A stretch of DNA of 64,000 nucleotides from positions 16,395 to 80,394 of the forward strand of contig JBCBKP010000013.1 in assembly GCA_038521625.1 (NCBI GenBank), read 5' to 3'. Below are positions 44,613-52,777 of this stretch, piece by piece. The translations under genes and the position numbers were made by a program. The notes beneath the pieces are model-generated. The model did no database searches and was not told the origin of the DNA. It saw only the letters and a list, made by a program, of their open reading frames with translations. Position 1 is the first letter of the stretch, and each line of letters opens with the position of its first letter. The DNA comes from JBCBKP01 sp038521625. GTDB taxonomy: Bacteria > Planctomycetota > Phycisphaerae > Phycisphaerales > UBA1924.

Positions 44613-46321
44613 CACCGACGCCCACCCCCGGCGGGCTGCGCTGGACCAGCCTGATCGGCCTCGGCCTGCGCCTCAAGCTCGCCGCCCGACGCGCCAAGCT
44701 CGCCGACACAACCCACTGGCAGCAGCAGAGCGCCCGCCTGCAGGCCGGCGTCCTCCGCGACAACCTCGCAAAGGCCGCGGGCACCGAGATCGGCCGCGAG
44801 CACGGCTTCGCCAAGCTGGCCTCGATCACGCGTGATGACCAACTCTGGGACGCGTACCGCGCCGCGGTGCCGCTCGGCGACTGGTATTCGATCAAGGACC
44901 GCGTCGCCCGCATGCGCGAGCAGGGCGAGCCCGACGTCCTCTGGCCCGGCCTGGTCGGTCACTTCGCCCAGACCAGCGGCACCACCGCCGGCGACAAGTT
45001 CATCCCCGTCTCGCGCGAGATGTTCAAGTCGAACTACAACGCCAGCCTCGACATCTTCGCCCACCTCATGAACCGGGAGGTCAGCCCCGAACGCCTCATG
45101 GGCGGGCGCTGCCTCTTCCTCGGCGGCTCCAGCGACCTCAAGGCCAACGAGCACGGCGTCATCACCGGCGACCTCTCCGGCCTCGTCACCCCGCTGATCC
45201 GCTGGCCGCTCTCGGCGATCTACTCGCCCGGGCCGAAGATCGCCCTGCTCGACGACTGGCCCGCCAAGATCGAGGCCATGGCCGATCTCACGCTCCGCCA
45301 GGACATCCGCTTCATCAGCGGCATGCCCAGCTGGGCCCACGCCCTGATGACCCGCGTCGTCGGGCTCGCCCGCGAGCGCGGAAGCGACGCCGAGTCCATC
45401 CTCGACATCTGGCCGCACCTCACCGTCTTCGTCCACGGCGGCGTGCGCTACGAGCCGTTCCGACGTCGCCTCGGCGAGGTCGTCACCGGCTCGCCCGAGG
45501 GCGACTTCGCGCACCGCCACGAGCTCTACCCCGCCAGCGAGGGCTTCGTCGCGATGCAGGACGAGCCCAACCCGGGCGGCGCGCAGGCGGGACTCCGCCT
45601 CAACGTCGACCTCGGCAACGCGTTCGAGTTCGTCCCGACCGAACTCGTCCGCGACGACGGCTCGCTCGCCGACGACGCCGTCAGCCACCACGCCGGCCAG
45701 GTCGAGACCGGCGTCCGCTACTGCGTCGTCATCTCCAGCTGCGCCGGCCTCTGGCGATACAACATCGGCGACGTCGTCGAGTTCGACAGCGTCCCGGACG
45801 GACTCGAGCACGGCGACGCCCGCGCCGGCACCGGCCCGGCGCGACTGCGGATCGTCGGCCGGCACCGCCACTTCATCAACGCCTTCGGCGAGAACCTCAT
45901 CGTCGAGCACATCGAGACCGCCGTCGCCGCCGCCGCCGCCGAGACCGGACTCGAGACCGGCGAGTTCACCGCCGCGCCCGTCTACCCCGCCCACGGCACG
46001 CCCGCCGGACTCGAGCTCGTGATCGAGTTGCCGGCCGATCTCCCGCGGGACCGCCTCGCGGCGCTCGGCTCTGCGTTCGACGTTTCGCTGAAGGCCCAGA
46101 ACGTCGACTACGCCACCAAGCGCGGCGAGGACCTCGGCATGGCCCCCCCGACCCTCACGCCCGTCCCGCCGGGCGCCTTCCACCGCTGGATGGCCGGACG
46201 CGGCAAGCTGGGCGGCCAGCACAAGTGCCCCCGCTGCGCCAACCACCGCGACTTCGTCGAGGGCGTCGCCGTCTCGGCGGGCGTCCGGGCCGAGCTACCC
46301 GAGACCGCGCAGACCCGCTAG
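44609..46321 (+). CDS. GH3-family acyl-adenylating enzyme
   Basis: 570 residues from the ATG at 44609. GH3 enzymes adenylate carboxylic acids and transfer them to amino acids (auxin and jasmonate conjugation in plants). The three ATP motifs are readable: AQTSGTTAGDKFIPVS, YPASEGFVAMQ and LWRYNIGDVVEF. The usual C-terminal domain follows (RHRHFINAFGENLIVEHIE). A short CPRCANH near the end looks like half a zinc knuckle. Bacterial members are uncharacterised; the acyl substrate and acceptor are unknown. It is coupled to the alpha/beta-hydrolase gene. Confidence 0.85.
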   Translation: MTPTPTPGGLRWTSLIGLGLRLKLAARRAKLADTTHWQQQSARLQAGVLRDNLAKAAGTEIGREHGFAKLASITRDDQLWDAYRAAVPLGDWYSIKDRVARMREQGEPDVLWPGLVGHFAQTSGTTAGDKFIPVSREMFKSNYNASLDIFAHLMNREVSPERLMGGRCLFLGGSSDLKANEHGVITGDLSGLVTPLIRWPLSAIYSPGPKIALLDDWPAKIEAMADLTLRQDIRFISGMPSWAHALMTRVVGLARERGSDAESILDIWPHLTVFVHGGVRYEPFRRRLGEVVTGSPEGDFAHRHELYPASEGFVAMQDEPNPGGAQAGLRLNVDLGNAFEFVPTELVRDDGSLADDAVSHHAGQVETGVRYCVVISSCAGLWRYNIGDVVEFDSVPDGLEHGDARAGTGPARLRIVGRHRHFINAFGENLIVEHIETAVAAAAAETGLETGEFTAAPVYPAHGTPAGLELVIELPADLPRDRLAALGSAFDVSLKAQNVDYATKRGEDLGMAPPTLTPVPPGAFHRWMAGRGKLGGQHKCPRCANHRDFVEGVAVSAGVRAELPETAQTR

Positions 46322-46384
46322 CCTATCGCTCCAAACGCCGGGTCTAGCGACACCCGGCGGCCGATCTGTACGGAGGCCACACCC

Positions 46385-46933
46385 ATGACAGACAGACACG
46401 GAATCCGGCTCGCCGCCGCGGCCGACGCGGTCCTGCTCCAGGCCGCGTCGCTGCTCGACAGCCTCAGCGACGATCAGTACGCCGCCAGCCACGAGCGCGC
46501 CAAGGGCGCCTCGATCGGCCAGCACCTGCGCCACGCCCTCGACCACTTCCGCGTGCTCCTCGAGCGCGGTCCCGCCGCCACCGGCGACGACGCCGAGCCG
46601 GTCTGCTACGACCGGCGCGAGCGCGGCACGGCGATCGAGAGCGACCGCGCCGCCGCCGGCCGGCTCATCGCGGAGCTCCGCGACCAGCTCGCCCAGTGCG
46701 AGGAGGTCGATCTCAACTGGCCCGTCAGCGTCAGCGTCATGATCGACGCCGAGGGCAACGAGATCGCGATCGAGTCGGGCATGCTCCGCGAGCTCGCCTT
46801 CGTCACGCACCACGCGATCCACCATCTCGCCATGATACGCCCGCTCGCCGAGGACCTCGGCGTCGGGCTGACCGACGGCTTCGGTCGCGCCCCCTCGACG
46901 TGCAAGCACGACCGCGAGACCGCGAAGGCCTGA
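46385..46933 (+). CDS. DinB/YfiT-like putative metal-dependent protein
   Basis: 182 residues, ATG with GGAGG 9 bases upstream. A four-helix bundle with the DinB pattern of metal ligands: GQHLRHALDHF (His47, His50, His54) and FVTHHAIHHLAMI (His142, 143, 146, 147). The DinB family includes thiol S-transferases that use bacillithiol or mycothiol, but members are varied. It follows the GH3 gene by 63 bases and precedes the NRDE gene by 19 bases on the same strand. Confidence 0.75.
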   Translation: MTDRHGIRLAAAADAVLLQAASLLDSLSDDQYAASHERAKGASIGQHLRHALDHFRVLLERGPAATGDDAEPVCYDRRERGTAIESDRAAAGRLIAELRDQLAQCEEVDLNWPVSVSVMIDAEGNEIAIESGMLRELAFVTHHAIHHLAMIRPLAEDLGVGLTDGFGRAPSTCKHDRETAKA

Positions 46934-46952
46934 ACCCGCGGGTGACCCACGC

Positions 46953-47696
46953 GTGTGCACCGTCAGTCTCATCCCGGTCGAGGGCGGATACCGCCTGCTC
47001 CACAGCCGCGACGAGCTCCGCGCCCGCAGCCCCGGCGCGCCGCCGAGCGAGCTGGCCGTCGGCGACCGCCGCGCGATCGCGCCGCGCGACCCCGACGCCG
47101 GTGGCACCTGGCTCGCCCTCCGCTGCGACGGCGCCACCTTCGCCATCACCAACGTCAACCCCGAGCCCGCGCCGAGCAAGCCGCACGCCCCGATCTCCCG
47201 CGGCTCGCTCGTCGACGGCATGCTCGCCCTCGAGCCCGAGCCGGGCGCGGTCGGCCCCTGGGTCCGCTCGCGCGACCTGATGCGCCTCGCCTGCTTCCGC
47301 GCGATCCTCGTCGAGCCCGCCGGCCGCGCCTGGAGCTGGGTCTGGGACGGCGCCTCGCTCGCCGAGGAGACCACCGGCGAGATGGGCCCGGTCGTCTGGG
47401 TCAGCAGCGGCCTCGGCGATTCCAAGGTCGAGCCCCGCGTGCCCTTGTTCGCTTCCATGCTCGCCGCCGATCCCACCCCAGAGCGCCAGGACGCATTCCA
47501 CCGCCACATCTGGGAGGACCGCCCCGAGATTAGCGTCCTCATGGCTCGCGAGGACGCCCGCACCGTCAGCATCGCCAGCGCCGAGCGCGTCCGCGACCGC
47601 CTCTCCATGGACTACCGCGAGATTCACGACCACCCCGAGCGACGCACCGACCGACCGGGCCCCGCCGGCGATCTCGTCCGGGTCGTGCTCGCCTGA
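46953..47696 (+). CDS. NRDE (TANGO2-like) family protein
   Basis: 247 residues from a GTG. The family begins with Met-Cys (MCTVSLIPVEGGYRLL), consistent with an N-terminal-nucleophile fold whose Cys2 becomes the first residue, and the NRDE motif is here HSRDE (residues 17-21), with Ser for Asn. DAGGTWLAL and FAITNVN also match. Human TANGO2 influences lipid and haem handling; the bacterial role is unknown. The distance to nuoH is 45 bases, so the two may share a transcript. Confidence 0.8.
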   Translation: MCTVSLIPVEGGYRLLHSRDELRARSPGAPPSELAVGDRRAIAPRDPDAGGTWLALRCDGATFAITNVNPEPAPSKPHAPISRGSLVDGMLALEPEPGAVGPWVRSRDLMRLACFRAILVEPAGRAWSWVWDGASLAEETTGEMGPVVWVSSGLGDSKVEPRVPLFASMLAADPTPERQDAFHRHIWEDRPEISVLMAREDARTVSIASAERVRDRLSMDYREIHDHPERRTDRPGPAGDLVRVVLA

Positions 47697-47741
47697 CCGC
47701 AGCCGTTCTTGCCAGGCGAGACCCCGCTACCATCGCGGACC

Positions 47742-49253
47742 ATGCTCGACGGCCTCGCCTCGTACATCGCCGGCATCGTGGACTCGCAGATGTTCGTCAG
47801 TGTCCACGTGCTCCTTATCGTGGTCCACGTCATCCTGCTGGGCGTCGCCTACCTCGTCATGGCCGAGCGCAAGATCTCGGCCTACATCCAGGACCGCATC
47901 GGCCCCAACCGCGTCGGCCTCGACTTCGGCCTGCCCTTCCTCAAGTTCCTCAGCACCACCGGCTTCACCAAGGGGCTCTGGGGCCTCGGCCAGCCGCTCG
48001 CCGACGGCGTCAAGTTCTTGCTCAAGGAGGACTACACGCCAGGCCGCGTCGACAAGGCCCTCTTCACACTCGCGCCGGTCCTGATCATCGTGCCAGCGCT
48101 CATCGGCTTTGCCGTGATCCCGTGGGGCGGTCTCTGGGACATGCCGCCGATCACCGACTACGCCATCACGAACTTCTTCTTCGGGCTTCCGCTGATCGGC
48201 GGATTCCTCGAGCAGGCCTTCGGACACCTGGGCGGCGAGACCGTCGTCATCGCCGGTGCCAACGTCAATGTCGGCATCATCTACTTGCTCGCCGTCGCCT
48301 CGATCGGCGTCTACGGCGTCACCCTCGGCGGCTGGGCCAGCAACAGCAAGTACTCCTTCCTCGGCGGCCTCCGCGCGACGGCACAGATGATCAGCTACGA
48401 GATCCCGCTCGGCCTCAGCCTGCTGGCCGTGCTGCTCGTCGTCGGCAGCGTCATGCCGCAGAAGATCATCGAGTACCAGGTCGACCACGGCCCGATGCTG
48501 CTCGCCCAGCCCCTCGCCTGCATCCTCTTCTTCATCGCCATCCTCGCCGAGGCCAACCGCGCGCCCTTCGACAACGCCGAGGCCGAACAGGAACTCGTCG
48601 GCGGCTATCACACCGAGTACTCCTCGATGCGCTTCGCGCTCTTCTTCCTTGCCGAGTACGCCCACATGGTCACCAGCGGCGCGTTCTTCGTGCTGCTCTT
48701 CTTCGGCGGCTACCACCTCGCCGTCGGGATCCCCGCGATCGATCAGTTCTTCGCCTGGACCGAGCCTGGCTTCGCCGAGACCGGCCTGCTCGGCCTCGCC
48801 GTCGTCATCGGCAAGGCCCTGATTTTCTTCAGCAAGGTTGTTCTGCTCGTCTGCTTCCAGATGGTCATCCGCTGGACCATCCCGCGGCTCCGCTACGACC
48901 AGATCATGATGCTCGGCTGGCAGTCGCTCATCCCGATCAGCCTCACCGTCGTCGTCGTCTCCAGCATCGCCGTCCACCTCGGCCTCGCGCCCGACACCCT
49001 CGTCGAGCGCGGCACGCTGCCCGCCTGGCTCGCCTGGACGCCCCTGTTCGGCATCAACCTCGTCCTGCTCGCCGGCGTCGTGATGGGCCAGGGCCTGCTG
49101 CCACGCTCGACGCGCAACGCCAAGCTCCCGCTCTACGGCTCACGCTTCAGTCCCGTCGAGGGCGAGGCCGTCCGCACCGCCCCGTCCAACCCGACCGCGC
49201 TCGAGGACCGACCGATCCAGGGCACGACCCAGAACCCGGTCCAGCCGGCCTGA
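47742..49253 (+). CDS. nuoH: NADH-quinone oxidoreductase subunit H
   Basis: 503 residues from the ATG at 47742. NuoH/ND1 is the membrane subunit of complex I that forms the quinone chamber. YLVMAERKISAYIQDRIGPNRVG, GLWGLGQPLADGVKFLLKED, LAEANRAPFDNAEAEQELVGGY and YSSMRFALFFLAEY are all conserved. It is longer than the E. coli protein (325) because of an insertion after the second segment and a ~60-residue C-terminal tail. No other nuo gene flanks it. TACCAT (47728-47733) ends 8 bases before the start and no Shine-Dalgarno is seen. Confidence 0.93.
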   Translation: MLDGLASYIAGIVDSQMFVSVHVLLIVVHVILLGVAYLVMAERKISAYIQDRIGPNRVGLDFGLPFLKFLSTTGFTKGLWGLGQPLADGVKFLLKEDYTPGRVDKALFTLAPVLIIVPALIGFAVIPWGGLWDMPPITDYAITNFFFGLPLIGGFLEQAFGHLGGETVVIAGANVNVGIIYLLAVASIGVYGVTLGGWASNSKYSFLGGLRATAQMISYEIPLGLSLLAVLLVVGSVMPQKIIEYQVDHGPMLLAQPLACILFFIAILAEANRAPFDNAEAEQELVGGYHTEYSSMRFALFFLAEYAHMVTSGAFFVLLFFGGYHLAVGIPAIDQFFAWTEPGFAETGLLGLAVVIGKALIFFSKVVLLVCFQMVIRWTIPRLRYDQIMMLGWQSLIPISLTVVVVSSIAVHLGLAPDTLVERGTLPAWLAWTPLFGINLVLLAGVVMGQGLLPRSTRNAKLPLYGSRFSPVEGEAVRTAPSNPTALEDRPIQGTTQNPVQPA

Positions 49254-49272
49254 GGCCGTCGCCCGCCGGGCG

Positions 49273-50319
49273 CTACCGCACCCGCCCGACGCCCCGCTCG
49301 CGCTCGAGCTGGAACATCGTCGGAAGCAGGTACTCGCGCCCCTGGTACGAGAACAGCCGCCCGCTGATCAGCAGCGGGGGCGTCCGCCCCGTCACCTCGC
49401 TCAGCTCCGCCAGCCGCTCGGTCGTCAGGCAAGGCAGCAGCGTCAGCGGCTCGGTCTCGTCCTCCTCGCCCGCCCCCGCGGCCGAGTCGAACGTCACCGT
49501 CAGCAGCCCGTCGCCCAGCCGCTCCACTCGACCGCGACGCGGCGCCACCGGCGAGTTGTCCGGCCGCGTCGTCACCGTCCCGAGCTCGCGACGCTCACGC
49601 GGCCCGCGGGCCAGCTGACCGCCCGATCGCACCACCGCCGTCCGCTCACGCAGCTCCTCGATCACGTCCGCCGCCGCCGGGTCGTCGCGCAGCTCCAGCG
49701 GCACACCCGCCAGCGGGTCCGCTGGCGGCGCCTCCTCGTCGTCGGTCCCGGTCTCGGGCTCGGTCGGCGGCCCCGCGGGGATCGTCATCGCGCCGCCCGG
49801 GTCGCGCCGCGACGCCGTCGGCATCAGGAAGTTCTTGCCGTCGAACAAGAACACCTGCCCGCTCATCAGCACCGGCATCGCCGTCTGCCCCGGGGCGAAG
49901 CCCGCCTCGATCCGCTCGAGCTCCTGCGAGGGCATCAGCCGCATCGCCGATTCCGCCCGGTTACGCTCGGAAGCCAGCGGCACGAACGCGATCGCGTCGC
50001 CGACGCGCAGCAGGTGCCCGCGCCGCCGAGCCAGGAACGTCCGCTCGGGCAGCAGCGAGCCCGACGGGTCGCGCCCGATCTCGCGCTCCACGCCGGCGAG
50101 CCAGTCGATGCCGGTGTCCAGACCGCGGCGGACCGGGTCGAGCGTCGCCCCCTTCGAGGGAGCCACCGGGCTGGTCTCCTCCGGGAGCTCGGGCGCCCGC
50201 GGGTCCTCGCTCTGCGCCAGCGCCGGCCCGCAGGCCGGCCCCATGGCCAAGCCCGCCCCGAGCGCGAGCGCCAGCCTCCGGCCATTGACAGTCGACGGTC
50301 TTTGCATGCCAGCCTTCAT
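49273..50319 (-). CDS. Exported protein with a duplicated motif
   Basis: 348 residues from the ATG at 50317-50319 (a second ATG follows at 50305-50307). The signal peptide (LALALGAGLAMGPACGPALA) is cut before QSEDP. Two related segments are present: LMSGQVFLFDGKNFLMPT near residue 180 and LISGRLFSYQGREYLLPT near the C-terminus, each after a Leu/Pro-Ser/Thr-x-E-L stretch, so the protein looks like two copies of one domain separated by an acidic linker. No family recognised. It is convergent with nuoH and divergent from tRNA-Cys. A short GC hairpin (49260-49272) lies between it and nuoH. Confidence 0.75.
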   Translation of the reverse strand: MKAGMQRPSTVNGRRLALALGAGLAMGPACGPALAQSEDPRAPELPEETSPVAPSKGATLDPVRRGLDTGIDWLAGVEREIGRDPSGSLLPERTFLARRRGHLLRVGDAIAFVPLASERNRAESAMRLMPSQELERIEAGFAPGQTAMPVLMSGQVFLFDGKNFLMPTASRRDPGGAMTIPAGPPTEPETGTDDEEAPPADPLAGVPLELRDDPAAADVIEELRERTAVVRSGGQLARGPRERRELGTVTTRPDNSPVAPRRGRVERLGDGLLTVTFDSAAGAGEEDETEPLTLLPCLTTERLAELSEVTGRTPPLLISGRLFSYQGREYLLPTMFQLERERGVGRVR

Positions 50320-50373
50320 CGTCGGATGCCGGCGCCGGGCTTGTGAGCGGCGCGGGCCGATCGGCCCGTCGCG

Positions 50374-50402
50374 TTGACCCCGCACCGGCGGCACCTTAGC
50401 GT
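50374..50402 (+). promoter_or_regulatory. Candidate promoter for tRNA-Cys
   Basis: TTGACC (50374-50379) and TAGCGT (50397-50402) with a 17-base spacer. RNA would start near 50409, about 35 bases before the tRNA 5' end. The -10 is weak. Confidence 0.4.
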
Positions 50403-50443
50403 CTAGGCTCCCGGATAGCGCCCCGCGGCGCCATCCAGGTGCC

Positions 50444-50517
50444 GGCCGTGTGCCCGAGTGGACTAAGGGAGCGGATTGCAAATCCGTTATTCGTGGGTTC
50501 GAATCCCACCGCGGCCT
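50444..50517 (+). tRNA. tRNA-Cys (anticodon GCA)
   Basis: A full cloverleaf can be drawn. The 7-bp acceptor stem GGCCGTG/CGCGGCC has one G-U pair. A D-arm follows. The anticodon stem GCGGA/TCCGT carries loop TTGCAAA, giving anticodon GCA. The T-arm is GTGGG/CCCAC with loop TTCGAAT. The discriminator base is T (U73), the cysteine identity base. CCA is not encoded. Bases 50473-50517 are repeated exactly at 52778-52822, marking it as the integration target of the element to its right. Confidence 0.95.
50473..50517 (+). repeat. Left copy of the 45-bp tRNA-Cys direct repeat (att-like)
   Basis: From the anticodon stem to the discriminator base of tRNA-Cys. It is identical over all 45 bases to 52778-52822, with mismatches immediately outside on both sides. 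This is the pattern left by site-specific integration into a tRNA 3' half, where the element supplies a new 3' end. Confidence 0.9.
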
Positions 50518-50831
50518 CTTCTCGTATCCCCGCTTCTGACGCCCCACGAGGGGTAGTGTCCCCGAAGCGTTCGGGGGATTCTCGAACCATCTCTGGCCAT
50601 CGCGTACCGGCGTCAATCACGCTTGTCATTCTGGCCAGCCTCCGCACGGAGGCGCTGACACGCTGACTCGATCGCCCCGCGATCAGAGCCGTGGGCGGTG
50701 TTTACAGCCCCTGATCTGGTCGATCCGAGACCCTGTCGGTCCGTCGGGCGACACCGCCCGCGCTCTGATGCTCTTGTCAGACATTGCGCTCGCGGCAAGT
50801 CGGGGAAGACACAACAGTTCAAACAACTGGT
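50518..50831. other. Gene-free left end of the island
   Basis: 314 bases with no convincing gene. Two perfect hairpins are visible: CCCCGAA-GCG-TTCGGGG at 50560-50576, which could end the tRNA-Cys transcript, and GCCTCCG-CA-CGGAGGC at 50638-50653. Nothing else is recognised. Confidence 0.6.
50560..50576 (+). terminator. Hairpin downstream of tRNA-Cys
   Basis: Perfect 7-bp stem with a 3-base loop, 43 bases past the tRNA 3' end, without a long U-run. It is a candidate tRNA terminator; because it lies inside the element it would have come with the insertion. Confidence 0.4.
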
Positions 50832-51308
50832 TCAGCCGCCCTTGCTTGTTGCTGTCTGCGATGCCGGGAGCGGGTCGTAGAGGACAGTGAGAAGCGTGTT
50901 CCCGGGGCCGCGGTGCTCGAGCTGTAGGCCATTCGGTGCAACAATGTCAAGGTCTATCCTGCCCGCAGCAGCGTTCTCCTGCGTGAAGATCGCGTACACA
51001 TCGCCGATTGAACTTCGGAGGAATGCGAAATCCGAAGTGCGGCTTACAACGACGGCTCGGATCAACACGGGATCCGGCGTAAGATCCACCGTGCCTGAGG
51101 TATTGATCGAAATCGATCGAAATGCAGGCGGGCGTGCGATCAGGTCGTGGATCGAGTCGAGCCTCTGATCGATCGACGCAAGCGACGGTTCCGTGTCAGC
51201 CACCGGCCCCGCGGGTGGCGCCAGCGGTCCGATCTGCGCGAGCGCAGCGACGCCAATAATTGACAAAAGTCCAGCAGAGAGAGCAATACGCTGAGAGTTC
51301 TTTGTCAC
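50832..51308 (-). CDS. Island small exported protein, paralogue 1
   Basis: 158 residues from a GTG with GGAGG 7 bases upstream. Signal peptide LSAGLLSIIGVAALA cut before QIGPLAPPAGPVADTEPSLA, then SIDQRL. The rest is a beta-rich domain with DPVLIRAVVVSR, GDVYAIF and AAGRIDLDIVAPNGLQLEH, ending VLYDPLPAS. It is a paralogue of the next two genes, sharing the whole N-terminus and the DPVLIR, AAGRI-[DE]-[LI]-[DN]-I and [DE]-PLPA motifs. The GPLxPPAGPVADTxPSL stretch recalls linkers seen in exported planctomycete and tail-fibre-like proteins, but no function is known. Confidence 0.8.
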   Translation of the reverse strand: MTKNSQRIALSAGLLSIIGVAALAQIGPLAPPAGPVADTEPSLASIDQRLDSIHDLIARPPAFRSISINTSGTVDLTPDPVLIRAVVVSRTSDFAFLRSSIGDVYAIFTQENAAAGRIDLDIVAPNGLQLEHRGPGNTLLTVLYDPLPASQTATSKGG

Positions 51309-51356
51309 GTCATGACCTCCAAATGTGAGAGTCCTGAGCGCAGGCTTCGGATGGCC

Positions 51357-51827
51357 TCAGTCCGCGTCGGCAGGCACGACGGCCGATGCGGGAAGCGGAT
51401 CGAAGAAGATCGTGCCCGAGAAACTGTTCGACGCGCGGACCTCGAGCCCGTTGCTTGCGACGATGTCGAGCTCGATCCGACCTGCTGCGGCATTCCGCTC
51501 GCCGATGATGGCGTAGATCCCGCCGCCCGTACTCTTCAGCTCAACGTCAACATTGCTGCGTGCGAGAATGACCGATCGGATGAGAACCGGATCACTGGTG
51601 ATTCGAATGTTCCCGGTTCCACTGAAAGGGACCGCGTTGGTCGCGGGCGGCCTGTTGAACTGCTGCGGAATCAGCGCGAGCCGATCATCGATCGACACAA
51701 GCGACGGCTCGGTATCCGCAACGGGCCCCGCCGGGGGCGTCAGCGGCCCGATCTGCGCGAGCGCGGCAACGCCGACGATCGACAGCAGTCCGGCGGCAAC
51801 TACGACGCTCCGAGTCGACTTCGTCAT
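51357..51827 (-). CDS. Island small exported protein, paralogue 2
   Basis: 156 residues; ATG with GGAGG 7 bases upstream. It is the middle copy. The signal AAGLLSIVGVAALA is followed by QIGPLTPPAGPVADTEPSLV, then SIDDRL. The beta-rich body has DPVLIRSVILARS, GGGIYAIIGER and AAGRIELDIVASNGLEVRA, ending FFDPLPAS and a short acidic tail. It lies 48 bases upstream of paralogue 1. A hairpin, GGCACC-AATGC-GGTGCC at 51843-51859, sits just ahead of its ribosome-binding site and may regulate or process the shared message. Confidence 0.8.
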   Translation of the reverse strand: MTKSTRSVVVAAGLLSIVGVAALAQIGPLTPPAGPVADTEPSLVSIDDRLALIPQQFNRPPATNAVPFSGTGNIRITSDPVLIRSVILARSNVDVELKSTGGGIYAIIGERNAAAGRIELDIVASNGLEVRASNSFSGTIFFDPLPASAVVPADAD

Positions 51828-51896
51828 TTCATGACCTCCGTTGGCACCAATGCGGTGCCTTGCCCGTTGACTTCACTGACGTACCCCGGCGTTTCG

Positions 51897-52352
51897 TTAC
51901 GGCGCGGGGAGCGGCTCGTAGAAGACGACACCCCGATACGTGCCGCTCCCGAGGTTCTGGATCTGGAGGCCCTGAACGGCAGGAATGTTGATCTCGATCC
52001 TGCCGGCATTGGCGTGTTCAGGCCCGAAGAGTGCGAACACATCGCCACCGGCGACGCTCCGCAGCTGGAAACCAGTACTCGACGGTCCGACGATGATCGA
52101 TCTGATCAGGACTGGTGCGCTGCTCACAACGGTTGTGCCCGCGGTGTCAAACGCTGCCCAGTCCGTGGCCACGGGAGCCCCCGCGTTCGTCTCGAGCACA
52201 GCGAGGCGCTGATCGATGGACGCCAGCGACGGCTCGGTATCCGCTACCGGTCCCGCCGGCGGGGTCAGCGGCCCGATCTGTGCGAGCGCCGCAACACCGA
52301 CAATCGACACAAGCCCCGCAGCAACAACCATGCTCATAGCTCTCTTCGTCAT
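51897..52352 (-). CDS. Island small exported protein, paralogue 3
   Basis: 151 residues from the ATG at 52350-52352, with GGAGG 7 bases upstream; the frame opens 33 bases earlier without a good site. It is first in transcription order. The signal AAGLVSIVGVAALA precedes QIGPLTPPAGPVADTEPSLA and SIDQRL. The body contains APVLIRSIIVGPS, GGDVFALFGPE and NAGRIEINIPAVQGLQI, ending FYEPLPAP. Paralogue 2 follows after 69 bases. The N-terminal 45 residues are nearly identical in all three, while the bodies have diverged, suggesting diversifying selection or different partners. Confidence 0.8.
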   Translation of the reverse strand: MTKRAMSMVVAAGLVSIVGVAALAQIGPLTPPAGPVADTEPSLASIDQRLAVLETNAGAPVATDWAAFDTAGTTVVSSAPVLIRSIIVGPSSTGFQLRSVAGGDVFALFGPEHANAGRIEINIPAVQGLQIQNLGSGTYRGVVFYEPLPAP

Positions 52353-52409
52353 TTCATAACCTCCGAAGGCATCATCACCGAGCACAGGGTACCGACGAAT
52401 GTCAGTTCT

Positions 52410-52637
52410 TCAGCGTGTCATATCACCGAACTCGCCAAAGCCTTCTGAGCGCAGCAGATAGGTCGCGCGGCGCGACAGATCCCGCTCCGCATCACTCAGC
52501 CCCTCCCACGTATGCCGACGCTCGAACGCCCGCCGCGCCCGCGCCATCTCGGCGTAGACGTCGCGGTGGTCCTCGTGCAGCCCCTGCGGCCGCGCGGCGA
52601 CCGCCCGCGCGACGTCGAGGCACCTGCTTGAAGCGCC
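52410..52637 (-). pseudogene. Truncated gene remnant at the right end of the island
   Basis: A reading frame with host-like codon use runs from a stop at 52638-52640 to a TGA at 52410-52412, about 75 codons, but has no ATG, GTG or TTG near its beginning. The product (QGLHEDHRDVYAEMARARRA, then HTWEGLSDAERDL and YLLRSEGFGEFGDMTR) is a charged, helical C-terminal fragment of no family I know. It is probably the 3' remnant of a gene lost when the island inserted or shrank. Confidence 0.45.
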
Positions 52638-52777
52638 CTAGACAGAACCTAACCCCCCGCCCTTTAAGAGAGCGGCGGCGAGCCATCCACAGACCATCGA
52701 CACGTTGTGAGAGAGCCACGTCGCGCACGAGATCGCGCACGAACCCGGTACACTGCCTCGTCAAGCCGCTTCTTGAG

